A DNA stretch of 64,000 nt from Sphingomonas sp. 35-24ZXX (GCF_000786215.1 NZ_JROG01000003.1:682001-746000), one strand, 5' to 3'. Shown: positions 26,698 through 38,411, counted from the first letter of the stretch. Notes: a model not told the origin generated them from the sequence alone. Numbers and translations: made by a program.

Positions 26698-27103
26698 ACT
26701 GGCCCTGATCGCCGGTATCTCGGTTGCAGCAGCAACCCTTTCGGCCTGCGGCTCGAGCGGCGGCGTCTTCAATCGCGACCGTCCGGACGAGTTCGCGGTG
26801 TCGCGCCAGGCCCCTCTGGTGATCCCGCCCGACTTCTCGCTGACCCCGCCCACCCCCGGCGCGGTGCGTCCGCAGTCGGTCTCGGCCAGCCAGCAGGCAC
26901 TGGATGCGCTGTTCGGCGGTCCGCAGCAGCGCAGCGGCGTCGAAGGCGCAGCGCTCGATCGCGCCGGATCGCCCGATGCGGCCATCCGCTCGCAGGTCGG
27001 CGATCCCAAGACCCAGATCACCGACAAGGGTGCCACCACCCGCGACATCGTCGCCGCGCCCGAAGGCGATGGCCAGGATGCCAAGGCCTCCGTGCCGCAA
27101 TAA
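26690..27103 (+). CDS. BamF-like / DUF3035 outer-membrane lipoprotein
   Basis: A 137-residue lipoprotein with signal MRKLALIAGISVAAATLSAC (Cys at residue 20). Just after the acylated Cys it has RDRPDEFAVSRQAPLVIPPDFSL, which resembles the motif shared by BamC and the alphaproteobacterial BamF subunit of the beta-barrel assembly machine. The remainder is low-complexity and probably unfolded. Start ATG 26690 overlaps lspA. Expected place is the periplasmic side of the outer membrane with BamA. The assignment rests on one motif, so I give no gene symbol. Confidence 0.75.
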   Translation: MRKLALIAGISVAAATLSACGSSGGVFNRDRPDEFAVSRQAPLVIPPDFSLTPPTPGAVRPQSVSASQQALDALFGGPQQRSGVEGAALDRAGSPDAAIRSQVGDPKTQITDKGATTRDIVAAPEGDGQDAKASVPQ

Positions 27104-27117
27104 CCGGTTTCAACCAG

Positions 27118-27164
27118 ACACAAAAAAGCCCGGCGATCCAAGGATCTGCCGGGCTTTTTTGTGT
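27118..27164. terminator. Strong bidirectional terminator between the lipoprotein gene and dxs
   Basis: A perfect 17-bp inverted repeat, ACACAAAAAAGCCCGGC at 27118-27134 and its complement at 27148-27164, encloses a 13-base loop. The arms end in A and T runs, so it works as a rho-independent terminator in both directions. It sits exactly between the two convergent genes. Confidence 0.95.
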
Positions 27165-27181
27165 GCGTTTGTGAAGCGGGA

Positions 27182-29116
27182 TCAGGCGCGCGCGCCATCC
27201 CCCACCACGGCCACGCCCGCGCTGTTGTGGCGCAGCGCCTTGAGCACGCAATCGACGATGCCATCGGCGTCGAGCCCGGCTTCAGCATACTGCTTCTCGG
27301 GCTTTTCGTGTTCCTGGAAGATGTCGGGCAGACGCAGCGTGCGCAGCTTGAGCCCCGAATCGATCAGGCCCGCATCCGACGCCATGGTCAGCACATGCGC
27401 GCCGAGGCCACCGATCGCGCCCTCTTCCACCGTCACGCACACTTCATGCGTGGCGAGCAGCTTGCGGATCATCTCTTCATCGAGCGGCTTGGCAAAGCGA
27501 AGGTCGGCAACCGTGGTCGACAGGCCCTTGGCTTCCAGAACATCGGCGGCCTTCTGCGCTTCTGCGAGGCGCGTACCGAGCGAGAGGATCGCGACCTTCT
27601 TGCCCTCGCGCACGATGCGGCCCTTGCCGATCTCGAGCCGTTCGGGAACCTCAGGCAATGCCACGCCGACGCCGTTGCCGCGCGGATAGCGGAACGCGAT
27701 CGGACCGCTGTCGTGGCACGCGGCGGTATAGGTCATGTGGACCAGCTCGGCCTCGTCGGCGGCGGCCATCACCACCATGTTGGGCAGGGTCGCCAGATAG
27801 GTGACGTCGAATGATCCGGCATGGGTCGAACCATCGGCGCCGACAAGCCCGGCGCGGTCGATGGCGAAGCGAACCGGCAGGTTCTGGATCGCGACATCGT
27901 GCACCACCTGGTCATAGGCGCGCTGCAGGAAGGTCGAATAGATCGCGCAGAACGGGCGCATGCCCTGTGCGGCCAAACCTGCGGCAAAGGTCACCGCATG
28001 CTGTTCGGCAATGCCGACGTCAAAGCTGCGATCCGGGTGCGCGGCGGCGAACTTGTCCACCCCGGTGCCCGAGGGCATCGCAGCGGTGATCGCGCAGATG
28101 GTGGGATCGGTATCGGCGAGCTTGGCCAGCGTTTCGCCGAACACGTTCTGATAGGCAGGCGGGCCGGCAGCGGCCTTGTCCTGCTTGCCGGTGATGACAT
28201 CGAACTTGGCGACGCCATGATATTTGTCAGCAGCTGCCTCGGCAGGCGCATAGCCCTTGCCCTTCTGCGTCACGACATGGATCAGGCACGGCCCTTCGGC
28301 GGCATCGCGGACATTTTCGAGCACCGCGACCAGTTGGTCCATGTTGTGGCCATCGATCGGGCCGACATAATAGAAGCCCAGTTCCTCGAACAGTGTGCCG
28401 CCCATCGCCATGCCGCGAGCGTATTCATCGGTCTTGCGCGCGGCCTGGTGCAGGCTCTTGGGCAGCTTGCGCGCCAGACGCTTCAGCGCCTCGCGCACGC
28501 CCAGGAATTCGCGGCTGGAGACGATCCGCGCGAGATAGCCCGAAAGCCCGCCCACCGGCGGTGCGATCGACATGTCGTTGTCGTTGAGGATCACGACCAG
28601 CCGGTTGCCGGCGCGCTCGGCGTTGTTCATCGCCTCATAGGCCATGCCCGCGCTCATCGCGCCATCGCCGATCACCGCAATCGCCTTGCCGGGCGATCCG
28701 GTCATCTGGTTGGCGGTGGCAAAGCCCAGGGCTGCCGAGATCGAGGTCGAGCTGTGCGCCGCGCCGAACGGATCGTATTCGCTCTCGGAGCGCTTGGTGA
28801 AGCCCGAAAGCCCGCCACCGGTGCGCAGGGTGCGGATCCGGTCGCGACGGCCGGTCAGGATCTTGTGCGGATAGCACTGATGGCCGACATCCCAGATCAG
28901 CCGGTCATTGGGGGTGTCGAACACATAATGGATCGCGGTGGTCAGCTCGACCACGCCCAGACCTGCGCCCAGATGCCCGCCGGTCACCGAAACCGCCGAA
29001 ATGACCTCCTGCCGCAGCTCGTCTGCCAGCTGGCGCAGTTGGCCAGGCTTGAGCGTTCGCAGGTCCGCCGGGGTCTTTACGGTATCCAGCAATGGTGTTT
29101 CGGGCAGATTGGTCAT
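27182..29116 (-). CDS. dxs: 1-deoxy-D-xylulose-5-phosphate synthase
   Basis: Dxs joins pyruvate and glyceraldehyde-3-phosphate, the first step of the MEP isoprenoid pathway, using thiamine diphosphate. The 644-residue enzyme has [16 protein letters not shown], the ThDP motif [17 protein letters not shown] to NDNDMSI, and [17 protein letters not shown] in the pyrimidine half. ATG 29116 is preferred over 29131 because AAAGGGAA then sits as ribosome site. Product feeds dxr and uppS, both found elsewhere in this window. Confidence 0.97.
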   Translation of the reverse strand: MTNLPETPLLDTVKTPADLRTLKPGQLRQLADELRQEVISAVSVTGGHLGAGLGVVELTTAIHYVFDTPNDRLIWDVGHQCYPHKILTGRRDRIRTLRTGGGLSGFTKRSESEYDPFGAAHSSTSISAALGFATANQMTGSPGKAIAVIGDGAMSAGMAYEAMNNAERAGNRLVVILNDNDMSIAPPVGGLSGYLARIVSSREFLGVREALKRLARKLPKSLHQAARKTDEYARGMAMGGTLFEELGFYYVGPIDGHNMDQLVAVLENVRDAAEGPCLIHVVTQKGKGYAPAEAAADKYHGVAKFDVITGKQDKAAAGPPAYQNVFGETLAKLADTDPTICAITAAMPSGTGVDKFAAAHPDRSFDVGIAEQHAVTFAAGLAAQGMRPFCAIYSTFLQRAYDQVVHDVAIQNLPVRFAIDRAGLVGADGSTHAGSFDVTYLATLPNMVVMAAADEAELVHMTYTAACHDSGPIAFRYPRGNGVGVALPEVPERLEIGKGRIVREGKKVAILSLGTRLAEAQKAADVLEAKGLSTTVADLRFAKPLDEEMIRKLLATHEVCVTVEEGAIGGLGAHVLTMASDAGLIDSGLKLRTLRLPDIFQEHEKPEKQYAEAGLDADGIVDCVLKALRHNSAGVAVVGDGARA

Positions 29117-29229
29117 TGGATTCCCTTTCAACCGCGAATCCTAGCCCCGTTTGCGGGCTCTGTCGATTGCTCGACATGGACAGGCGGGTTGAGTGTAAAG
29201 TTTTTTGGACAGTTCCGCAAATGCGGAGT

Positions 29230-29703
29230 TCAGTCACACGAAGCGCAGCGACCGCGCACCTCTATGACCGGCCGGATATCGACGTAACCCGCCGCTTCCG
29301 CCGTCTTGCGGACGCTGCGGGACAGGCCGTCATCATCGATATGGGTCGCATTTCCGCACGAATCGCACACCAGAAAGATGCAGTCGTGGACGCATCCAGG
29401 GTGGGAATTGGCGATATAGGCGTTGATGCTTTCCACCCGCCGCGCCAGATTCGTGCGAACGAACAGATCGAGGATCCGGTAGACGCTGTTGGGTGCGACG
29501 CGCTTGCCGCGCTTGCGGCTGACGCTGTCGGCGATGTCATAGGCGGACGCGGGCTTTTCGATTTCCGCCAGCGCGGTGAAGATCGACTCGCGCATGTCGG
29601 TCCATTGCTCGCCTGCCGACTCCAGCGAACGACGCGCCGCGAGGGCAAGATCTTCCCCCTCGTGCTCGTTGTGCTTGTGGCCATGTTCTTTGACGGTAGA
29701 CAT
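29230..29703 (-). CDS. Fur-family metal regulator, probably Zur
   Basis: A 157-residue repressor of the Fur family. It has a His-rich N-terminus (KEHGHKHNEHEGED), a winged-helix with NSVYRILDLFVRTNLARRV as recognition region, and a metal half with NSHPGCVHDCIFLVCDSCG and a C-terminal RCASC; the two CxxC pairs should hold structural zinc. The lack of the HHDH block of classic Fur and the two CxxC pairs favour Zur. It is a lone gene, so its target cannot be read here. Confidence 0.85.
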   Translation of the reverse strand: MSTVKEHGHKHNEHEGEDLALAARRSLESAGEQWTDMRESIFTALAEIEKPASAYDIADSVSRKRGKRVAPNSVYRILDLFVRTNLARRVESINAYIANSHPGCVHDCIFLVCDSCGNATHIDDDGLSRSVRKTAEAAGYVDIRPVIEVRGRCASCD

Positions 29704-29772
29704 GCACAGTATCTACGCATCCCGCCCCCAGGTTGCAATGGTAGCGTGGGGGCAACCGCGGCCGAGCGTGGA

Positions 29773-30474
29773 TCAGCCGCGTACGGGTTTGGGATTGTAG
29801 AGCGCCGGGAAAGTGCGCTTGAGATTGGCGACCTTCACCGCATCCCAGCGTACGATGTAGGGATGGTCAGGGTTCTTGAACATGAAGTCCTGATGATAGC
29901 CCTCTGCCGGGTAGAAGGCCTTGTAAGGCTCGACTGCGGTGACGATGCGCTTCTTCCATGCGCCGGACTTCTCGAGCTCGACGATATAGGCACGCGCCAC
30001 CTGCGCCTGCGCCTTGTCGAGCGGAACCAGCGCGGTGCGATAATGCCGCCCGATGTCGGGGCCCTGGCGATTGAGCAAGGTGGGGTCGGCGATGACCGAG
30101 AAAAACACCTGGAGCAGCTGGCCATAGCTCACCTGCGAGGGATCATAGACCACACGCACCGACTCGGCATGCCGGGTGGCGCCGCTCGATACCTCGTCAT
30201 AGCTCGCATTGACCTTGCCATCGCCGTGATAGCCCGAGACCGCGCTCTTGACGCCCTTCACATGGCTGAACACGCCTTCGACACCCCAGAAGCAGCCACC
30301 GGCGAAAATGGCGACGGCCTGCTTGCCTGTTTCCGGTGCCTTGAGTTTCGGTGCGGGAATGATCTTCGCCTCTTCCGCAGCCAGCGCCACGGAGCCCGCA
30401 TCCAGCGTGATGGCTGCGGCGCTGACCAGGCCAACGGCGGCGAGCAGCGTCAGGGTGCGGGCGGAAAAGGTCAT
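29773..30474 (-). CDS. msrA: Exported peptide-methionine (S)-S-oxide reductase MsrA
   Basis: MsrA repairs oxidised methionine in proteins. The 233-residue form has an N-terminal signal sequence (LTLLAAVGLVSAAAITLDAG), indicating action in the periplasm. The catalytic motif is FAGGCFWGVEGVF near residue 60; GYHGDGKVNASYDEVSSGATRHAE and HYRTALVPLD follow. The C-terminal region YHQDFM is complete. Its ATG overlaps the stop of the 49-residue gene upstream as ATGA, so the two are translated in a coupled way. Confidence 0.94.
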   Translation of the reverse strand: MTFSARTLTLLAAVGLVSAAAITLDAGSVALAAEEAKIIPAPKLKAPETGKQAVAIFAGGCFWGVEGVFSHVKGVKSAVSGYHGDGKVNASYDEVSSGATRHAESVRVVYDPSQVSYGQLLQVFFSVIADPTLLNRQGPDIGRHYRTALVPLDKAQAQVARAYIVELEKSGAWKKRIVTAVEPYKAFYPAEGYHQDFMFKNPDHPYIVRWDAVKVANLKRTFPALYNPKPVRG

Positions 30475-30620
30475 CGGCTGGTGGTGCTTTCAATCTGCTG
30501 GCTTGCGACCGGCGGGTGGGCCTGGCCTTCGTCCGGCTGCAGCGCGAACATCGCGACCGCGCCAATGGCGAAACCGCCCAGGAAATTGCGGAACAGGTCC
30601 GACTTCAGAAAAAGGTTCAT
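30471..30620 (-). CDS. 49-residue membrane protein coupled to msrA
   Basis: A frame too short for usual gene finders starts at ATG 30620 (MNLFLKSDLFRNFLGGFAIG) and has one hydrophobic segment (FLGGFAIGAVAMFAL) followed by a polar tail rich in Gln, Pro and Ser. Its TGA overlaps the msrA ATG by one base on the reverse strand (ATGA). One-base coupling is strong evidence that it is translated. It may anchor or help MsrA at the membrane; no family is known to me. Confidence 0.65.
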   Translation of the reverse strand: MNLFLKSDLFRNFLGGFAIGAVAMFALQPDEGQAHPPVASQQIESTTSR

Positions 30621-30714
30621 GGCTCGTCTCGTTTCTCGTTCCACACCGCTTGTTCGCGCCTGCGGCGTGCCGGGTTACATCGGGAAGCCCAATTGGGGTG
30701 TCCGTCTGGCGAAT

Positions 30715-30742
30715 CAAGCAGACCGGGGGATGGTTCTGCTTG
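30715..30742 (-). terminator. Bulged hairpin after pabB-pabC fusion
   Basis: CAAGCAGACC at 30715-30724 pairs with GGTTCTGCTTG at 30732-30742 with one bulged base. It lies about 100 bp downstream of the pabBC stop and upstream of the msrA unit. There is no clear T run, so a terminator role is only possible. The rest of the 30621-30841 gap shows nothing else. Confidence 0.25.
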
Positions 30743-30841
30743 GGTCGAGACAACCTTGCCTGTTTTGGCTGTATCCGCTGTGAACCACGGCACAGGCGTG
30801 CGTTCAGGCTTTTCCTTGCGACGCAGACCGCCCCGGTTCGA

Positions 30842-32671
30842 TCAGTCGATCAGCCGGGCGCGCATCAGCCCGCGCAGCGAATTGCCCAGCCAGAAGCCAT
30901 CGGCCAGATCCGCTGGCATCAGCGGATGCTCCACCGCGCGGCCCTGATCGATCAGTTCGCGGCGCAGGATGCCGGGCAGCAGACCCTGGGCCAGCGGCGG
31001 CGTCAGCATCCGGCCATCGCGCTCGACGAAGATCGATGTGAAACTGCCTTCGGTCAGCGCGCCCTCGGCATCGGTGAACACCACCTCATCCGCCCCCTGC
31101 TGCATCCGGGCTTCCCGGCGCGGAGCATCGTAGCAGGCGCGGTCGGTGGTCTTGTGCGCCAGCCGCAAATCGTCGTGCGCCAGCGTCATGCGCCGGACTG
31201 CCACGCGCAGCGGCGCGGCCAGAGGCGCAGGCGCCGGGCGCATCTCGATCGCGGTATCGCCCGGCGGGCTCAGCAGCAGCCGGATGCGGGTCGGCGAATC
31301 GAGATAGAAACAGGCATGGTGCAGCGCGTTGCGCACCGCATGCCGATCGAACGAAAAGCCCAGCGCCGACGCGCTGGCCTTCATCCGTTCCAGGTGCAGC
31401 TCCAGCCGCAAGATGCCCTGAGCCGGGTCGAACCTCATGGTTTCGATGAGATCAAACCTGCGTGTTGCCGCCTTCAAGAACGCCCCCTTGACCAGACATT
31501 CGCGCCATTCGTCATCGGCGCGGGAATCCGCCACGACGCCGGAGCCCAGCCCCAGGCTGACCTTTTGCGCATTGGCAGGCAGATGCAAGGTGCGAATCGC
31601 GACATTGAACGCGGCATCGCCGGGCTTGCCCCACTCGCCCGGATCGATCCGCCCGATCGACCCGCAATAGATGCCGCGCGGCCCCGCCTCGATCGCGCGC
31701 AGCAGTTCCATCGCCCGGATCTTGGGCGCGCCGGTGATCGATCCGCATGGGAAGATCGCGCGCAGGATGTCGACCGCATCGTGACCGGGCGCGATCGCAG
31801 CCCGCACGGTCGAGGTCATCTGATGAACGCTGGGATAGCTTTCGATGCGGAACAGGTCGGTCACATGCACGCTGCCGGGCGTGGCGACGCGTGACAGATC
31901 GTTGCGCAGCAGATCGACGATCATCAGGTTTTCGGCGCGGTCCTTTTCGGACGCCAGCAGGCTGGCCGCCGCCTGCGCATCGCGCAGCGGATCGGCGTGA
32001 CGGGGCGCGGTGCCCTTCATCGGGCGCGCGGTCATCTCGCCTTCGCGCAGCGCGAAGAACAGCTCGGGCGAGAGGCTGAGCAGCCAGTCGATCCCGTCGA
32101 ACACCACGCCGCCATAGCCCGCCGCGGAACCTGCCCGCAGCGCCCGATAGAGCGCTAGCGGATGACCCGACAGCGCGGCATGGTTCTGGAAGGTGAGATT
32201 GGCCTGATAGATATCGCCGCTGGCGATCGCCTCATGCACCTCGCCAAAGCGCGCAGCATAGGCATCCGCGTTCATGTCCGGCCGTGCCGGGGCCAGATAC
32301 GCTTCGGCATCGCCCGCCTGCCGCGCTAGCCACACGCGCACCTCATCGGCCGTCATGACGTCATGACGCTCGAACAGCCCGAACCACGCCAGCGACATTG
32401 GGCCCAGCGTATCCAGATGCGCCCGCAGCCTGGGTTCGAACGCCAAGCCGGCTTCGTAGCTCAGATAGCCGGCGGCATGCAGCCCTGCCCGCCCCGCCTC
32501 GCGCAGATCATCGAGCAGGCCGTCCAGTTCATCGGCCGTGTGGGCGGACAGGCAGCGCACCGGATCGCGGTAAAGCCGCGACGGGCTGGCGCGCACGTTG
32601 CGGGCATCGTCCAGCAGAACGAAGGGCTGTGGCATCGGGATGGCGGTAAGACGGTCGGGCCGGGGGTCCAT
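30842..32671 (-). CDS. pabBC: Fused aminodeoxychorismate synthase I and aminodeoxychorismate lyase
   Basis: This 609-residue protein joins two folate steps that give 4-aminobenzoate from chorismate. Residues 1-370 are the PabB domain: AGYLSYEAGLAFEPRL, SGDIYQANLTF, the active-site Lys in ARPMKGTAPRH, EKDRAENLMIVDLLRNDL and FPCGSITGAPKIRAMELL. After RRFDLIETMRFDP a PLP-dependent class IV aminotransferase domain (PabC type) begins, with LAHKTTDRACYDAPR holding the PLP Lys and VFTDAEGALTEGSFTSIF. No glutaminase domain is fused. Start 32671 is chosen, 32635 also possible. It complements folA for folate synthesis. Confidence 0.93.
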   Translation of the reverse strand: MDPRPDRLTAIPMPQPFVLLDDARNVRASPSRLYRDPVRCLSAHTADELDGLLDDLREAGRAGLHAAGYLSYEAGLAFEPRLRAHLDTLGPMSLAWFGLFERHDVMTADEVRVWLARQAGDAEAYLAPARPDMNADAYAARFGEVHEAIASGDIYQANLTFQNHAALSGHPLALYRALRAGSAAGYGGVVFDGIDWLLSLSPELFFALREGEMTARPMKGTAPRHADPLRDAQAAASLLASEKDRAENLMIVDLLRNDLSRVATPGSVHVTDLFRIESYPSVHQMTSTVRAAIAPGHDAVDILRAIFPCGSITGAPKIRAMELLRAIEAGPRGIYCGSIGRIDPGEWGKPGDAAFNVAIRTLHLPANAQKVSLGLGSGVVADSRADDEWRECLVKGAFLKAATRRFDLIETMRFDPAQGILRLELHLERMKASASALGFSFDRHAVRNALHHACFYLDSPTRIRLLLSPPGDTAIEMRPAPAPLAAPLRVAVRRMTLAHDDLRLAHKTTDRACYDAPRREARMQQGADEVVFTDAEGALTEGSFTSIFVERDGRMLTPPLAQGLLPGILRRELIDQGRAVEHPLMPADLADGFWLGNSLRGLMRARLID

Positions 32672-32790
32672 GGGCTGCGCTTCTAGGGCGCGATGGCGAT
32701 GCTGCATAGAGACGAGTTGGCGGCGAATGATTGCCAAGCTGCCCCGCCCCGCATAGATCGGCGGGACAATATGTCAGGAGAGATGCAACG

Positions 32791-34779
32791 ATGAACAGGC
32801 CCGCAAAAAGGCTGGCAGCCGGCGTGATCGGCACCCTGGCCGTGCTGGGGCTGTCTTTCCCCGGGCTTGCGCAGGATGCGCCGCGCGCTGCCGAACCGGC
32901 CGTGCCGCCGCCCGCCGCGATGCTGGCCGATGGCGTGCCGGCCATCCCGCAATCGCTGGTCGCCGATACCCGGCCGTTCCTGGAATATCGTACCGCCGGT
33001 TTTGCCGGCTGGCATCCCGTCGACCAGTCGATGCTGATCACCACCCGCTTCGGCAACGTCTCGCAGCTGCATCGGGTCGCCGCGCCCGGGGCGGCGCGCA
33101 GGCAGATCAGCTTCGAGGAAGAGCCGATCTTCAACGGCAGCTGGTCGCCTGACGGGTCGATGCTGCTGCTCGAAAAGGACGCTGGCGGAAACGAGGTGGC
33201 GCAGATCTATGCGCTCGACGGCGGCCGCCTGACCTTGCTGACCGATGGCAAGAGCCGCCACGCGCTGGGCCCCTGGTCCGATGACGGCGAACTGGTCGCC
33301 TATGGCAGCAACATGCGCAGCGGCGTGTACAACGACATCTACATCATGGACCCGCGCGACCCCGGATCGGCGCGCATGGTGCTTTCCACCGACAGCGGCG
33401 GCTGGGCGGCGATCGACTTTGCCCCCAACGGCCGCGACCTGCTGGTGTTCAACTATATCTCGGTCACCGACAGCCAGCTGCACATCGTCAATGTCGAGAC
33501 CGGCGCCATCCGCCAGGTCACGCGCGATGCGACACCGGTCGCCTACGGCAATCTGCAATTTGCCCTCGATGGCCGGCTGTGGGTCTCCAGCGACAAGGAT
33601 TCGGACGTGCAGCGGCTGGGGGTGCTCGATACCCAGACTGGGCTGTTCACGCCGATGATCGACGGCGGGCGCTGGGACATCAGCAGCTTCGATATCGCAA
33701 AGGATGGCAAGACCATAGCCTATGTCATTAACGAAGCAGGGTTTTCCCGCCTCTACCTGTACGATATCGCGACGGGTGCAAAACGGCAGGTTATGGGCCT
33801 GCCGCCGGGCGAGATCGGATCGGGCATGAAATTCGCGCCCTGGGGCGCGCTTGGCTTTACCGTCTATTCCAACCAGGCCCCCGGTGATGCCTACAGCCTG
33901 GACCCGGCGACGATGCAGGTAACGCGCTGGACCGAAAGCGAGACCGGCGGGCTCGACCCGGCGGTCAACATCCTGCCCGAACTGGTGGAGATCAAGAGCT
34001 TCGATGGCGAACCGGTGTCCGGCTTGCTCTACCGGCCCGATCCCGCGCGGCACCCGGGCAAGCGACCGCTGATCATGTCGATCCATGGCGGGCCCGAAGG
34101 GCAAGCCACCGCAGGCTTTCTGGGCCGCAACAACTATCTGGTCAACGAGCTGGGCATCGCGCTGTTCTATCCCAACGTCCGCGGGTCGACCGGCTTCGGC
34201 AAGCGCTTCGTCAGTCTCGACAATGGCCCGTTCCGCCGCGAAGATTCGGTAAAGGACATCGGCGCGCTGCTCGACCGGCTGGCGAAATATCCGACCCTCG
34301 ATGCAAAGCGCTTCGGCATCACCGGCGGCAGCTATGGCGGCTATATGTGCTATGCTGGCGCGATCCGCTATGGCCGCAGGTTCAATGCGGCGACGTGCAT
34401 CGTCGCGATCTCAAACTTCGTGACGTTCCTCGAAAATACAGAGGAATACAGGCGAGACTTGCGACGGGTTGAATATGGCGACGAACGCATCCCCGAATTG
34501 CGCGCCAAGCTTCAGGAAATCAGCCCGCTGACCGAGGTCGATCGGCTGAAGCTGCCGCTGCTGGTGGTCACCGGAGCCAACGATCCGCGTGTTCCGGCGA
34601 GCGAGGCCGACCAGATCATCGATGCGGTCCGATCGCGCGGTGGCACTGCCTGGCACCTTCTCGCCCGCAACGAGGGCCATGGCTTTCGTCGCAAGGAAAA
34701 TGCCGACTTCCTGTTCTGGACGACGCTCGCCTTCTGGCAGAAGCACCTGCTCGGCCAGGATGTCGGCGCGGCGGACTGA
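32791..34779 (+). CDS. Exported S9-family prolyl oligopeptidase
   Basis: A 662-residue exported serine peptidase. The signal peptide is RLAAGVIGTLAVLGLSFPGLAQ. The middle is a beta-propeller with WSPDGSMLLLEKDAGGNE and similar WSxDG repeats, and the C-terminal third is the alpha/beta hydrolase domain with FYPNVRGSTGFGKRF, nucleophile ITGGSYGGYMCYAGAI, Asp in TGANDPRVPASEA and His in RNEGHGFRRKEN. The family trims peptides or acyl-amino acids. ATG 32791 follows CAGGAG. It is divergent from pabBC. Confidence 0.92.
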   Translation: MNRPAKRLAAGVIGTLAVLGLSFPGLAQDAPRAAEPAVPPPAAMLADGVPAIPQSLVADTRPFLEYRTAGFAGWHPVDQSMLITTRFGNVSQLHRVAAPGAARRQISFEEEPIFNGSWSPDGSMLLLEKDAGGNEVAQIYALDGGRLTLLTDGKSRHALGPWSDDGELVAYGSNMRSGVYNDIYIMDPRDPGSARMVLSTDSGGWAAIDFAPNGRDLLVFNYISVTDSQLHIVNVETGAIRQVTRDATPVAYGNLQFALDGRLWVSSDKDSDVQRLGVLDTQTGLFTPMIDGGRWDISSFDIAKDGKTIAYVINEAGFSRLYLYDIATGAKRQVMGLPPGEIGSGMKFAPWGALGFTVYSNQAPGDAYSLDPATMQVTRWTESETGGLDPAVNILPELVEIKSFDGEPVSGLLYRPDPARHPGKRPLIMSIHGGPEGQATAGFLGRNNYLVNELGIALFYPNVRGSTGFGKRFVSLDNGPFRREDSVKDIGALLDRLAKYPTLDAKRFGITGGSYGGYMCYAGAIRYGRRFNAATCIVAISNFVTFLENTEEYRRDLRRVEYGDERIPELRAKLQEISPLTEVDRLKLPLLVVTGANDPRVPASEADQIIDAVRSRGGTAWHLLARNEGHGFRRKENADFLFWTTLAFWQKHLLGQDVGAAD

Positions 34780-34806
34780 CTCCTCCATCTCAAGCAAGGA
34801 CATAGC

Positions 34807-36169
<1,363 letters not shown>

Positions 36170-36189
<20 letters not shown>

Positions 36190-38338
36190 GACGTCGCGTT
36201 TCCCTCTGGGTGGCGCGTTCCGCCTCGCGGAGCGCCACCGCCCGGTCCCACCAGGGATGCCCGGCATGGTCGCTGGCGACGGTGCGGACGACCTGATCGT
36301 CCAGATACAGCGCCAACCCGCCGGTGCGCGCCAACATCGCGCGGTCGGCCTTGATCCAGCGCGGGCGACAGCTGCGCGGCAGCCAGCGCCCGGCAATGAC
36401 GATATCGGAGCGACGACACGCGGCGGCCAGCGCGCGCTCGGGCACCCGCTCGCGGTTGCGGCCGATCAGCACGGCGTAATCCCGCTGGCCCGATCCCAGG
36501 ACGACGCTGCAGAACTCGGCATTGCAGCGCGCTTGGGGCCAATCCTCGATGGGGATTGCCTCGCCCTCGAACGCGGCGCTCTCGCTCAGGCTCTGCAGCG
36601 CATATTCGCCCGTCCTGCGTCGTAGAATGACCAGGCGATCGCCCGGCCGCGGGATGGCGACATGCTGGCCGTCACCGGTGATCAGCAGATCCGGCACCGG
36701 CTGGAGCGCCACCAGAACGCTGGCGAGCGCAACCGGGATCAGCCCCAGCCAGCGCGCGCGGCTGCGCCACAGGAACAGCCACAGTCCGCCGATCACGAAC
36801 AGCGCATAGACGCCCGCGCCGCTCCTCGGGAACAGCGCCACCGCACCCGGAGCCTCTGCCACCCCATGCGCCAGCGCCAGCAGCCCATTCAGCGCCTGCC
36901 CGCACAGCCACCAGAACGGCGCGCCCAGGGCCGCCAGATCGAGCAGCAGCGCGATCGCCTCCAGCGGCATGATGACGAAGGTGGTGAGCGGGATCGCCAG
37001 CATGTTCGCGAGCGCGCCATAGAGCCCGGCCTTGCTGAAATGATGCAGCGCGATCGGCATCAGCGTGAATTCGATCAGCAGCCCGGTCAGGAACAGCATC
37101 GCCAGAAATCGCACCACCCGCCCCGGCCAGGAATAATCTGCCGCTGCCCAGGCGCGCATCGCGGGATGATCGTGAAGCGCGACGATCGCGGTGACGGCAG
37201 CGAAGCTCAGCTGAAAGCTCGGGCCCATCAGCGATTCGGGCCAGATCAGCAGCACCAGCATCGCGCCTGCCGCAATCAACCGCGGCGAAATGGGATCGCG
37301 CCCCAGCGCCAGGGCCGCCAGCACCAGCAGTCCCGCCGCGCAGGAGCGGATCGTCGGCACCTCCGCGCCGGTCAGCAACGTATAGGCGATACCCGCCAGC
37401 GCACCTGCCCCGGCCGCGACCAGTGGCAAGCGCCACGCGCGCGCCAGCGGCGGGAACAGGGCGAGCAGCTTGAGCGTGATCAGCCACACCGCGCCGATCA
37501 GCGCGGTGACATGCAGCCCGCTGATCGAGAGCAGATGCGCCAGGCCGCTGCGCCGCATCGCCTCGGCATCCTCTTCGCTGATCGCACCGCGGTCGCCAGT
37601 CGCGAGCGTCGCGGCAATTCCCCCTGCCCCGCCCGGCACCGCCTGCTGGATATGCGCGGAAAGCCGGGCCCGCAGAGAATCAAGACTGGTGGCTGGCCCG
37701 CCCGGACGCAGGATCTGCGGTGCATCGAGCAGCCGCCCGGTGGCACCCAGCCCTTCGAACCAGGCGCGCTGGGCAAAGCTGTAACCGCCGGGCAGCGCCG
37801 CCTGCGCTGGCGGCATCAGCCGCGCGCGCGCGCTGATGATGGCGCCTGGCCGCACGCGCGCATCATCGAACGCCAGCTCCAGATTCACTCGGACCCTCTC
37901 GGGCAGGCCCAGCGCCGGTGCAGGCGCGATCACCAGCCTCACCTGCCCGCGCGCCGGCTGCGCCTCTCGCTCGAGCACGCGGCCGGTCAGCGCGCCGAAC
38001 CAAGGCGATGCCAGGGGATCGGCGGCAACCCGGTCAGCGCGCAGAGACATGTGCGCCATGCCGGCCGCGAGCATCAGCAACGCGACGAACGCCGCGCGCG
38101 CGCCCAGTTCCATCGCGCCCCAGGGGCCGCACACCGCCCGCACCAGCAGCGCTGCTCCCAGGCCCAGCGCGATCACCGCAACCGGCCAATCTGCCCCCGG
38201 CAGCGCGAACCACGAAGCGATGCCCGCACCGAATGCCACGACGATCCAGACCGGCAATTGGTCGCGCTCTGCCAGCAGCCATCGCCCGATGGCCGCGACG
38301 GCACCCGCGGCCATTGAAAAACGTGACAAACTGGCCAT
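36170..38338 (-). CDS. comEC: ComEC/Rec2 family DNA-uptake channel
   Basis: A polytopic inner-membrane protein of about 722 residues that should carry single-stranded DNA across the inner membrane during transformation. The N-terminal part has the DUF4131-type fold, then the competence domain with SGLAHLLSISGLHVTALIGA and many helices. The C-terminal 200 residues correspond to the metallo-beta-lactamase-like region but show no HxHxDH metal motif, as is usual in alphaproteobacterial forms. Start is uncertain; ATGs at 38383, 38338 and 38314 are all possible and none has a good ribosome site. It is divergent from gltX. Confidence 0.85.
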
Positions 38339-38411
38339 TTGTCGCTGCCAGAAAGCCGTGCTAGAGGCGGTCGAAATTGCCATGTGCGGCGAGTTTGAAA
38401 GGAAAGCGTAA

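Noticed and set aside
30621-30841. Possible tRNA or structured RNA upstream of the msrA unit
   Set aside because: A hairpin is present, but no cloverleaf, anticodon arm or T-arm sequence can be drawn.
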